From: Gerris lacustris
Taxonomy: Eukaryota; Arthropoda; Insecta; Hemiptera; Gerridae
Length of the DNA stretch: 64,000 bases
Assembly: GCA_951217055.1 (NCBI GenBank)
Contig: OX578286.1
Span: 27,720,720 to 27,784,719, forward strand
Direction: 5' to 3'
Under the pieces are notes generated by a model. That model had not been told where the DNA came from, did no database searches, and saw only the letters and a program-made list of their open reading frames with translations. A program made the position numbers and the translations under genes. Below, piece by piece: positions 32,481 through 41,830 of the stretch; positions within the stretch are counted from its first letter, which is position 1, and the number at the start of each line of letters is the position of its first letter.

Positions 32481-32553
32481 AAAACCAGGGGTTGGCAAAA
32501 AGGACCCGAGTGCGGTCTAGTTGCCAGGCTTGGCCTCCCCGCCCCCTTACTAC
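32481..32553 (+). other. Retrotransposon 3' UTR with TAC-repeat tail
   Basis: About 70 bp, GC-rich (GAGTGCGGTCTAGTTGCCAG, CCTCCCCGCCCCC), ending in three TAC units instead of poly(A). I-type elements are known to end in simple trinucleotide repeats. The boundary with arm B' is ambiguous by one TAC, because B' itself can be read as starting TACTAAAT. Confidence 0.6.
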
Positions 32554-33100
32554 TACTAAATATTGATAGGGCATGAGCTTCTTAACGGGTCAGTAACATA
32601 GGCTTATTAAAAGCGGAAGGATGAAGGAATGGGATTACTTACCTGTGGATGGTGATTGACCTTAGATTGGAATGGGATAAATCCTTTATTTTTAAAGAAC
32701 TATAATCTTTCATGGAAAATTGCAGAAACTTAATAAATATTTACCTACTGGAAAATAATAACCTAATAGAAGCCGCTTTCCTTTGAACAAGCTTTCCTTT
32801 CAGGAAATGGATTTTGTTCTTACGAGAACATTCTACAGATTTATGCAAATTTCTATGAACTGAGATTTGCTAATGATCGCCATACCACTCTGAGCTGTTT
32901 GTTAAAAGTAATTTCCAACTGCTTTATATTGAGTATATAGGAATATTGACCACGATTAGTCCTAAAGAGGGTCCGAGGAGGGCGGACTACCTGTTTCAAT
33001 AGGTGGGATTAACCCGGCGCACTTCGACCGTACCCTTCAAAAAGGGGCTGGCGCACTTCCCCCGTGACCCGACCTTTCCCGGCGCACTTGGTGTACAGCC
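32554..33100. repeat. Inverted-repeat arm B' (547 bp)
   Basis: Reverse complement of 26090-26636 with no mismatch found by eye. Ends CTTGGTGTACAGCC. Arm A' does not follow it, in contrast to the A-B junction on the left. Confidence 0.92.
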
Positions 33101-33430
33101 GTAGTATATAACTGTTATCCCTTTCCTTTTTCCTTCAACTAAAAGCTCTGATTAGACGACTTTCAGCAGCATCTTCCTCCTGATACCTTGCACCGCGCTG
33201 TTTTGTAGTATATATGTTACTGTGGTATCAACTCTTTAGTGCACAAATGACACAGATTCAATCTCTTAAAAAATATAACCTCTTAAATCGACAGATAAGA
33301 ACCCAAAATTGTTCCCCGATGTCCGAAATAGATTTCTGATTAGATTTTTTTTTTAATTCGAAAACTTAAAAAGTCTTTATAATGATCACAATGCTTTTTT
33401 TACCATCGGTAAGTGTGGAAACAATATATT
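33101..33430. other. No gene seen
   Basis: AT-rich right flank of the inverted-repeat complex. The word GTAGTATATA occurs at 33101 and again near 33207. A fragment resembling the family P region (TGTCCGAAATAGATTTCTGA) lies near 33320. Confidence 0.45.
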
Positions 33431-33436
33431 TTATCT

Positions 33437-34017
33437 ACGATTGATGCGAAATATAAACATTGTATCTCTGTTTAGATGTGAAAGTGATGAAAGTGATTCT
33501 TTACGTACATTCATTGCGCATGCGCGTCTCATAATTCTGAAGCATTCCTCTTCTTTACCACCCTAGGGTGGTAAAGAAGAAGAATTCTTCATCTTCACGC
33601 ACGATTAGCGAGTTTGATTACATTTAACAAAACTAATTTGCTGTTTGTTGTTTAATAAAAGTAATTGTTTATATCGAGTTTTTTTTGTGAAAATCAATGC
33701 GTGATTTAAGTGATTATGACGAATATGACGAGAATAATACGCCTCCCGAAATAATTAATTCCGCACAAAATACAACTAATGAATTAATACCATCTTTATC
33801 AAAAGAGAAATACGAACTTACATACAGGAAGCTTATTATTTTTTCTGAATTTATTATTAAAATCTAACAATCGTAGATAAAGTACGGTACGCAACTCATG
33901 CGCGAAAACTGCATTTTGCATTGCTCGTGTGGTTTTACTACCCTCGCTGTCGCTCGGGTGCAAACTCCACACTCGCATGCCAAATGCTACTTTCCGCACT
34001 CGACGCGTAATGTACTA
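33437..34017 (+). mobile_element. E1 element, copy C, 581 bp, TTATCT duplication
   Basis: Flanked by direct repeats TTATCT (33431-33436 and 34018-34023). Starts ACGATTGATGCG and ends GCGTAATGTACTA, the same ends as copy A. Contains the ~52-bp palindrome around CCCTAGGG (about 33539-33590), the small reading frame at 33697, and the terminal foldback. The target repeat equals that of copy A on the other strand. Confidence 0.8.
33697..33867 (+). CDS. Conserved small reading frame in E1 (copy C, 56 aa)
   Basis: Starts MRDLSDYDEYDENNTPPE and continues through an INSAQNTTNEL segment to LSKEKYELTYRK, closing in a hydrophobic tail before TAA. The first 44 residues align with copies B and D without gaps larger than one or two residues. 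The position matching the copy B splice donor reads GGAAGC, so the site is lost here. Acidic, Asn-rich, and without a recognised domain. The frame may be a first-exon relic of the parent transposon. Confidence 0.35.
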   Translation: MRDLSDYDEYDENNTPPEIINSAQNTTNELIPSLSKEKYELTYRKLIIFSEFIIKI

Positions 34018-34028
34018 TTATCTACTCA

Positions 34029-34989
34029 CGGCAGCAAAATTAAGCATTGTTGTACTGTTTTCAATCTGCAAAATGTAATTTTTCTTAATTCTTTTGTAAC
34101 ATGTCAAATAAACACGCAGCAAAATATTAAAGTGTCAGCAAAATAACAAACAGGCTGTAACATTTATACTAAATTTTTCAACAAAAAGGTTACTACATAG
34201 CAGGTTATAAACACTCCCACATTGTTAATTTTGATTATATTTAAGCATAATATTCTGCTAAAAAATGTTTTAATTACTTTAATAATTATAGTAATAAAAC
34301 AAATTTTATTTTTTTATAGTAAAAATTTACAAAAATAGCTAAAATTCCAGATAAAAAACAGCTGTAGTGTAATAAAGAAAAGTGGCACCACTGAATTGAT
34401 TTTGCCTTTGTTTTGTTTTAACTTGATAACTCTAACTTTCGTATTTTTACAACTTTCATTACTTTAAATCTTTTATATAATTAAAAAGGGAATATAATAA
34501 TTAGTGTAATTTTTCTACCGTTAGTAGATGAAATATTTTATGTAACTATGCAGCAAGGAAAACATTCCTGACTAGTTTAAAGATTACCTGCTTCGGTTAC
34601 ACCTTAGCAGGTAATTAACATTTTACTGACGAGGCGAAGCCGAGGCTTCCTGCCTCGGCTTCGCCTCTGCAGTAAATTTGTTTAGTTTTTGTTTAGTAGT
34701 TGTTGTTTACCTGCTTCGGTTACACCTTAGCAGGTAATTAACATTTTACTGACGAGGCGAAGCCGAGGTTCCTGCCTCGGCTTCGCCTCTGCAGTAAATT
34801 TGTTTAGTTTTTGTTTAGTAGTTGTTGTTTACCTGCTTCGGTTACACCTTAGCAGGTAATTAACATTTTACTGACGAGGCGAAGCCGAGGTTCCTGCCTC
34901 GGCTTCGCCTCTGCAGTAAATTTGTTTAGCCTATATCCTCGCCTTCGGCTCGGAACTAAAACTTGTCATCAAAATTCCATTTTGCTGCT
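34029..34989. mobile_element. Family S element, expanded copy
   Basis: Left end GGCAGCAAAATTAAGCATT-like at 34027-34045 and right end CCATTTTGCTGC at about 34977-34988, as in 565-1146. The enlarged right part holds a three-fold tandem repeat (34584-34929). No coding capacity. Confidence 0.55.
34584..34929. repeat. Tandem repeat, 122-123 bp unit, about 2.8 copies, each with a GC-rich hairpin
   Basis: Units start TTACCTGCTTCGGTTACACC at 34584, 34707 and 34829. The second and third are essentially identical, and the first has one extra C. Each contains GAGGCGAAGCCGAGG facing CCTCGGCTTCGCCTC around a 4-6 base loop, a perfect 15-bp-stem hairpin in an AT-rich setting. The high identity indicates recent duplication. 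Confidence 0.9.
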
Positions 34990-35833
34990 ACATAAATATC
35001 TACAGTTCATTTGTTCCTGTTTATTTTCAAAAAGCACTTTATATTAACAGGTGTTTTTGCTATATTCGTTTTTTCCAAAAAGCCATGCTAAAACTTGTTT
35101 GTAAGTTGTAAGACATTTTTTGAACGAGCGTGGGATGTAAGTTTAAAGTTTGGTACGTTGTTATGAGATGATGTCATAAAGTTTAAAGACCATGAACTTC
35201 TTTTTGATCTTATGGTGATGTAGAGGAGAGAGATCAGACTCTATATATAGCAAGGTACGTCATCAAGGCGAAGTAATACCGTGACGTAACTCAAGATCCT
35301 TTCTATTCTCTGCTCCTTGCCGCTAAGACTAAGACCTAACCGTACATTGATTGTATCCTTCGAGAATAATAAACCAACCACGCACTCGCATTTTATTTGC
35401 AATGCTATTTCTAAATTTACTTCTCATTATACTTGGCTCTTTTGCGCAAGAGCTATAAAAGTGCAATAACCTCGTTAGAAATTTGCTCAAGCTGGCTGCA
35501 GATGGTGCTTCCAAGCGGCAAAATTACACGATTTATACAAATGATTAGATCGACATATTCGGAACTTGGAAGGTTTGTTTACATTCAGAGAAAGAGTTAG
35601 ATTTTATAACCTGCACCCAGCAAACCTTCCTTACACTGTATTGATATTTACAACACAGTGGTCTATATGGTTAACAACTGACTAAGCAATATTGTACCTG
35701 TTATAATGATTGGTCCTTTCGTTATCTAATTGCATATCACTAAAGGTCGACCAAGAAGTGATGGAAATTTGAAGAGTGCGCTAGTGTAGTTGGTTTTATA
35801 TCTGTTATAGTAAATTTTTAGGTTTGTTCCAAC
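34990..35833. other. No gene seen
   Basis: Mixed AT-rich sequence. No recognised ends or coding frame. The 61-codon minus frame at 35329-35514 shows no domain. Confidence 0.45.
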
Positions 35834-36132
35834 CAAGGATGTTATATAAAGGGGATGGAATGTTAAGAAGGGGTTTAAGGCAAAAAAGTGACCCCATGGA
35901 GGTAAGAGAAATTGGAGAGAAAAAGCATACTGCGCATGCTCCACAACCTTTGAACTGGGACAAATTACCTTCTTTATGAGGTTAACCTCATAATAACCTG
36001 AAACTATAAACAAATTCTTGCTAACCTATAACCAAGAGGAAGGTAATTTGTCCCATTGGAGCTTCTATTTTACATATCTTCATAGGGTCACTTTTTTCTA
36101 CAACCTTCCATCCCCATTATTTAAAATCCTTG
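35834..36132. mobile_element. hAT-type MITE, 299 bp
   Basis: Ends CAAGGAT / ATCCTTG, flanked by an exact 8-bp duplication GTTCCAAC (35826-35833 and 36133-36140). Arms of about 50 bp are diverged complements (GGGGATGG...AAAAAAGTGACCC). No coding capacity. hAT assignment rests on the 8-bp duplication and CA...TG ends. Confidence 0.8.
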
Positions 36133-36140
36133 GTTCCAAC

Positions 36141-36746
36141 CAAGTTGAGTAGATCCAGAAATGTACTTAAATGTATGCTGTGGGCCCTCATATTGGGTCC
36201 ATAACCTTCAGCAAACAAAGAACCTTATGCATATTACATTTATTTAAAAAATAAACAAAATAAAATGAAAAGACAAAATATTATTAATTATTTGTTTCTG
36301 TTTACAGGCTGTTCAGATGGTTCTTTAATTGCATAGAAACTACTCAAGACTAAAGGTAATTTTATTTTATTTAAAAAAAATATTTAATTTAAATATGATG
36401 TATTACTAAAAGACAAAATTATACTAAACGATTTAAATTATATAATTTCATCAAATAATCGAAGGAAGTAAAATTACTTTATTAGTTATTCCAACTGAGA
36501 TTTTCTTAAAGAGTTGAAGGTCAACAATTAAATCCGTAGAGGTGAGAGAGATATGAACTCGTTCTTCTTTCGAATGTCAGGATCAACTCGTGTCTTTTGA
36601 CTGTCAGGTGAGATTCCTAAGTCTGTATCGAGTAAAGGCTAGGCGTTTAAAAGATCGCGTCTTACATACCTTATTATATCTGCTTCTTCCAAGAAAACAA
36701 AATCTTCGTTAAATGCATTAATTTTGTCAAATAATTAGCTTTAGCT
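36141..36746. other. No gene seen
   Basis: AT-rich spacer without recognised features. Confidence 0.45.
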
Positions 36747-36749
36747 TTA

Positions 36750-37388
36750 AGGTGGATTCGCACCTACGGTCATTGACAGGGCTGATCACGGTCGGGTCAG
36801 GTCAGATCAAGATCCCTTTATATGTTTTTATATAGAAGCATTCCCACCTTCGGCACGGTCCGGACACGTACAGGGCACGGTCCGATCAGGGTTGATTGCC
36901 TCTAGATCTAGACCGGAGCTTGCCCTGTGCGTACCGTGATCAGACCGACAGTGTGAGAGGCCTACAGACAGTCAACCCTCGGTTTGCCTCCTACCTACTA
37001 GTCTTTATTGCCATTGCCATAGTGTTTTTACTGAATTTATTTCGTTTGAGAACCTTTCTTTACGTTTATTGTTTCTTATTTTGTTTATTGTTTCTTATTT
37101 TGTTTATTGTTTCGTATTGTTTATCTCGAGATGAATGACGAGAAATTGATTGAATATGTTCGAGAACATAGGGTTCTGACCCTTTTTACAGCGATAGTAG
37201 TACAAAATTCAAAAAGTTTACACAGGGTTAAGTTACTGAGAGACATTATAGTGGTACGTTTAGGATGTAGTGTTGAGGGAAGGAGATTCTGCCTTTGGCA
37301 GACTGGTGCCTGTCCGGAGAGTGGGAGTGGGTTGGGCCGAGACCCGTGATCAACCCTGTCCGGGGTAACCGTAGGTGTGAATCCACCT
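36750..37388. mobile_element. PIF/Harbinger-like non-autonomous element, 639 bp
   Basis: TIRs AGGTGGATTCGCACCTACGG and its complement CCGTAGGTGTGAATCCACCT (one mismatch) are flanked by TTA on both sides (36747-36749, 37389-37391). A 3-bp TWA duplication is typical of PIF/Harbinger. Subterminal repeats around ACGGTCCG and GATCAGG-like words occur near the left end. A short frame at 37131 looks like the start of the MADF/Myb-type accessory protein of that superfamily. Confidence 0.75.
37131..37349 (+). pseudogene. Possible MADF-domain protein N-terminal remnant in the Harbinger-like element
   Basis: From the ATG at 37131 the frame reads MNDEKLIEYVREHRVL, which resembles the start of MADF domains (a charged D-E-x-L-I-x-x-V-R-x-H-P-x-L-Y-D pattern). 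MADF/Myb-like proteins are the DNA-binding second protein of Harbinger transposons. After about 17 residues the match stops and the sequence has no further MADF signature, consistent with internal deletion. The frame then runs into the right TIR. It overlaps a hydrophobic 80-codon frame (36896-37138) that I regard as fortuitous. Confidence 0.45.
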
Positions 37389-37391
37389 TTA

Positions 37392-37985
37392 TAGTTTACT
37401 GATGGAGACTCACAGTTCACTGATGATGATTCATAGTTGATCATAGTTCACTGATGACAACTCATAGTTGGTCATCATAGATAACTGATAATGATACATG
37501 ATACAGGTATGTATCGTTGTGGGTTCACACAACAAACTCGGCACATTTTCCACTTAAATTACCTCAAAATTTAGATATAGAAACCATATATTTCTTATAT
37601 TTCATCAGTTCAATATTATTCTGAAACGATATTTAACATAGTTATAAACTCAATTAATAATTATTTATTAATTATTTTATCATTTAATTTGACACTAATC
37701 TTACTATTTTATACTTTAGTTGTAATATAGTCAAAGCATTACCTAGTACATTCAATTCACATGGCCATTTTTAATTTAACAATTATTTTTATTTTTTTTT
37801 TTTAAAGAAACACAAAACTGCCTTATTTGTACATCTATATCCTCACCACTTAACCAAACTTTAATTGACTTAAACAACTTTATTTTATTCCGTTTCTTTA
37901 ATTGAAAACAACTAAAATAAACGGTTGTGATAATTGCTTCGATTCTAAAAAAAATTGGTGGGAAGTAGTCTGTGTTGAATGAGTC

Positions 37986-37988
<3 letters not shown>
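37392..37988. other. No gene; CACTGATGA-type short repeats at 37395-37505
   Basis: Imperfect units around AGTTCACTGATGANGA recur four or more times right after the Harbinger-like element. They resemble words of the array at 48400-49150. The rest is AT-rich. Confidence 0.5.

Positions 37989-38082
<94 letters not shown>
37989..38082. repeat. (AT)n microsatellite, about 94 bp
   Basis: About 47 uninterrupted AT dinucleotides. Confidence 0.97.
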
Positions 38083-38499
38083 CAAGATGAATAGTTACAT
38101 AATATCGTATTAAGTCTGATACTATGATTATAATTATTAAAAGGATGGAGGAGTTACCTTGACATGATTCTGGGAGGTGTTGGGTTTATTTTGTTGCAGT
38201 ATAATAGCTTTAAGAATAGAGAACAAGCTATGTATATTGTAATTTCACTATTACAGTCTGTGTAGAGTCTAATGCATCGATAGTAGAGTAGGCCGAAGCG
38301 AATTGCCTATTAAAGCAATAGCTTTCAAACACAAACAGTCTCCTTCTAAAAACATCGTACGAAACTCTTAAACTATAGAAGTAAATCTTGAGGAATTGGA
38401 TTGGTAAAAATTAAAATCACAGGGAAGTACTTGCTTCCAAGTACTTTTTAGGGTTTTGTAGATGATTAAGCATGCCCGTTATGTAATTATGATTTTTAG
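38083..38499. other. No gene seen
   Basis: AT-rich. No features recognised. Confidence 0.45.
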
Positions 38500-39200
38500 C
38501 TTCGATCTCAAGGGCCCCGGGTTCGATCCCCTGGCGGGTCACAATGTTTTTCATCGGTAATAACGACTAGATAAATTTTAGGACCACCCGTTATATAGTG
38601 TTTGGGGGGGGGGGATGTTTTTGGAGTATATTTTGACTTATAAAACCAATAAAGAATGAATAATTTAAAAAAGCAAATATATATTTGAATCCTACTGATC
38701 AGCAGCTTTAATTTGATACCCAACTCAAAATTTTTAAAAAATAAAATTTTTGGCGCACTTCAAATTTTCGCACCCAAAATTGGCAATTTTTTAAAATTTG
38801 AGATGAACTCCCGAAATTTCCATCGCCCCACAATAAGGCATTAGCATGAATTATTTCGAAATTTTAGGACCAGCCGTTATATAGTGGTTGGGGGGGGGGG
38901 GGATTTTTTTGGGGTATATTTTGATTTTTTTACCCAATAAGGAATGCAAAATTTAAACAAGTATATATATATTTGCGTCCTACTCTTCAGCAGCTTTCAT
39001 TTGATACCCCACTCAAAAATTAAAAAAAATATAAATTTTTCAGTTTACAACATTCTTGCGAATTGCGCATGCGCATATTTAATTTTGAACTTCTATATAT
39101 TTTTCCTGTGGTTGGGTCAAAAAGTTGCACCAGTGTTTCAAATTTCAGCTCTTTACCTCAAACGGTTCGGCCCTACGAACCAAAGAGCGACAAGGGTTTT
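38500..39200. repeat. tRNA-like B-box sequence followed by a duplicated repeat (family X)
   Basis: Bases 38514-38540 contain GGGTTCGATCCCCTGGCGGG, a T-arm and B box, without a recognisable A box: a truncated tRNA-derived repeat. It is followed by two copies of a block starting TTTTAGGACCACCCGTTATA (about 38575 and 38867), each with a G run and ending TTTGATACCCNACTCAAAA. Words from this block also lie in the hAT element at 5596-6005 on the other strand. Confidence 0.6.
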
Positions 39201-39359
39201 GAGAAGAATCTACAAAACCCTAAAAAGGTGTCTTAAGTCGTGAACCAACTGTATTAATACATAATAGAAACAACCGAACCAGGTGAAAGCTAAGCTTTTA
39301 GCGAAAGGACTTCTATTCGGATGTAATTTGTTCTAATCTCTCTACTATTGATTTAATAG

Positions 39360-40215
39360 TCTACAATGTTCGAAACTTTTTGTTTTACCCTGACTGACTA
39401 GAAAAGATGGTTTTTAAACCCTTGTTTTACCTTGAGTAGGTATAGAAAATATTGTTAAAAATGGTATTTTAACCTAAGTGACAAGTAAATGTTGTTTTGA
39501 ACCCCTTTTTTACCCACAGATACTCGAAACAATTGTTAGAAATCCTTGTTTTCCCGAGAGTGCTAGAAAATTTTGTTTAGCAGTCCTTATTTTAATTTTA
39601 CCTTGAGTAACTAGAAAATACTGTGAAAATTATCACTTGAATAAAACCCAAGTTCTATCTAAATTTTATTTAAGTGTTAATTTTCATCTTGTTAGATTGC
39701 CACAAAATATCGTTCAATACAGTGGCGTAGGAATTCATTTTTGACGGGGGTGGCTCGGCACCTCACTAAGGAGGGGGGGGGGGGGGGGTACATACTCTTT
39801 ATCAGTACTCGATTTCTAGAAATTAAGGTGCCAGACTACAACCCGGGGGCCCTCCCCCGGGAAAATTTTGGAAAATAAACGTTCAAAAACAGAATTTTAA
39901 GCAGTTTTAGTCATTAACCCATGTACTAATTTTTTTTTTATTTGTAATTTTATAGCCCCTTCAAATCTGACGGGGGGGGGGCTCAAGCCCGATAGCCCCC
40001 CCCGTTCCTACGCCACTGGTTCAATACGAACAATTTTTTAGAAAATATTGTTTTGAAACCCTTGTTTATATTGAGTGACCAGAAAATATTAGAGACCCTT
40101 GTTTTACCTTGAGAGACTAGAAAAGATGGTTTTGAAACCCCTGTTTTACTCCGAGTGACTAGAAAATATTGTTTAGAAACCCTTGTTTTATCTTGAGAGA
40201 CTAGAAAATATTATT
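39360..40215. repeat. Degenerate 42-bp minisatellite, interrupted by a hAT MITE
   Basis: Units of about 42 bp built from ACTAGAAAATATTGTTTAGA and CCCTTGTTTTACCTTGAG occur at 39360-39620 and resume at 40030-40215. The insertion at 39720-40018 and its flanks lie between them. Units have diverged. Confidence 0.75.
39720..40018. mobile_element. hAT MITE with CAGTGGCGTAGGAA termini, 299 bp
   Basis: Left end CAGTGGCGTAGGAA and right end TTCCTACGCCACTG are perfect 14-bp TIRs flanked by a perfect 8-bp duplication GTTCAATA (39712-39719 and 40019-40026). CAGTGGCGTA ends are typical of hAT elements in many animals. The interior has G and C runs and no coding capacity. Confidence 0.92.
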
Positions 40216-40451
40216 ATATGAAGAATTTTGGAACGTTGAACGATTTTTTTAATAAGACAGGATTCGCCTTGATAAGAATAAAACTTTATTATTAATTTCT
40301 TAATCCGGTTGTTTAGAGAACAATTAAGCAAAAAAGAAAGGACTAAAAGAACTTTAACGAGCATGTAAGGGTGAAGCGTAGGCGTAGGTGTTTTATAGTG
40401 AAACCATACACCTATGTTTTTCAAAAACCATCTAGACTCTAGACTCTAAAC

Positions 40452-41378
40452 CAGGGGTTCTCAAACTTTTTCTTCCATAGACCCCCTGTAGGAATTTTAT
40501 TTTTTTCATAGACCCCCTACCTAAGGAATATATATATACACATCTAATTGTGTGTGTGTGTGAAACTTGTGTGTTTTAAATACTGAAAACAGCATAAATA
40601 TGTTTAAATATCGTGGGTAATTTACCAAAACCACAAATATACTAATCTGAAATGTATATGACATCTGGAAAAATGCTCTATTTTCCGATGTTGAGGGTGA
40701 AAATTTGGAAGTATGAACATTTTCCGATTCGTTGTTTTGGCAAAATATTGACGATATACCTTATTCACATTATTTTTAATTATAATATAGCTTTATAGTT
40801 CAGTAAAAACACGATAAAACAAATAAAATAATATATATTCTTAGCAGGGGAGCGCCGCGCTCCCCCGCGACCAATTGTGTAATGAACATGAGTGCGACAA
40901 TCGAGGGTTAACATAAGTTACTGTTCAAAAATAAAAATTGTACAGTGAATAACACTCAGATTACATTTAAAAACAAGCTAGTAACATGTTTTTGCCGGTT
41001 GAAGGGGTAGGTGGTATGGTGGGGGGTTTTAATTTCGGGATTAAACTCTCATATCAAAACATTGGACATATTTTATAAGTTATCAAAAATACTTTTTCAT
41101 TACTCATGCTCACTTCCTCCCCAAATCTAGTTTATATTTACTTATTATTTTTATTACAATACGAATACCTTAATATTCATTTATAAATATTATTTTATTT
41201 ATTCATTTATTTTTATTATTTTATTTTTTATTTATAAATTTATTTTTTACTAAAGAGACATCCATAGACCCCCAATAGACCCCTTGGTGATCATAGACCC
41301 CCCATGAAGGCCCATAGACCCCCCATGAAGGCCCATAGACCCCCAGGGGGTCCACATGGACCCCTTTGAGATTAGCTG
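40452..41378. mobile_element. hAT-type non-autonomous element, 927 bp
   Basis: Left end CAGGGGTTCTCAAAC and right end CTTTGAGATTAGCTG share a short imperfect TIR (CAG-n4-TCTCAAA). They are flanked by CTCTAAAC (40444-40451) and CTCTAGAC (41379-41386), a 7/8 match. Both subterminal regions repeat CATAGACCCCC (twice on the left, several times on the right), a typical hAT subterminal-motif layout. No transposase frame remains. Confidence 0.8.
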
Positions 41379-41749
41379 CTCTAGACTATGAAATATTTTT
41401 AAGGATTATCTTAACTCTACCATCTGGAAAGGGAGGCAACTGTTTTATCGATTTTGGTCTCGGAACTGTCTCTATACGCCCTATTTGTCTCCCTTTTGTC
41501 TAGATACAATCTATAGACTTCTAGACACCAATGTAGGTGTCTATAACCTAAAATTTGCAAATCTTCAGCTGCATTTGTTATTTATAACGGACTGTTATAA
41601 TAGTCAAAAAACTAATATTAAACCGGACAATTAAGTAGGAGAAAAGAATGACAGAAGGTAAACATCTTTTATAATTTTTGTTTTAACAGCTGGAAGGTAC
41701 AAGAGAGCCAGGTTATTTAAGTGGTTTGCTTGTTTTCAGCCTTGTCTGA
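41379..41749. other. No gene seen
   Basis: AT-rich with repeated TCTAGA-type words near the hAT target. Nothing further. Confidence 0.45.
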
Positions 41750-41830
41750 TATGCGCAGGCGTACCTATTAGATGCGCAGGCGTGCCTATTAGATGCGCAG
41801 GCGCACCTATTAGATGCGCAGACGCACCTC
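41750..41830. repeat. 21-bp tandem repeat, about 4 copies
   Basis: Unit GATGCGCAGGCGTACCTATTA. Successive units differ at one or two positions (GTAC, GTGC, GCAC). CpG-rich in an AT-rich region. Confidence 0.85.

Larger units (their letters stand above)
26893..32553 (+). mobile_element. Intact non-LTR retrotransposon, R1/I group, about 5.66 kb
   Basis: Layout: a ~257-bp 5' UTR, ORF1 (27150-28802), ORF2 (28806-32480), and a ~70-bp 3' UTR ending in TTACTACTAC with no poly(A). The 5' boundary is set by the end of arm A' and the 3' boundary by the start of arm B'. Both ORFs are open and GC-richer than the surroundings, unlike every other element in the window. No direct target duplication is visible because the two flanks (A' and B') are different sequences. 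Endonuclease-RT-RNase H-CCHC order plus a gag-like ORF1 places it in the R1/LOA/I-type lineage. The exact clade needs a tree. Confidence 0.9.

Noticed and set aside
36896..37138. 80-residue hydrophobic frame in the Harbinger-like element, looking like a membrane protein
   Set aside because: The hydrophobicity comes from a T-rich TTTCTTATTTTG repeat; overlapping frames and lack of homology argue against a gene.
37131..37180. Complete MADF gene
   Set aside because: Only the first ~17 residues match; the rest of the domain is missing.
38514..38540. tRNA gene around GGGTTCGATCCCC
   Set aside because: Only the T-arm is present; no D-arm or anticodon arm upstream.
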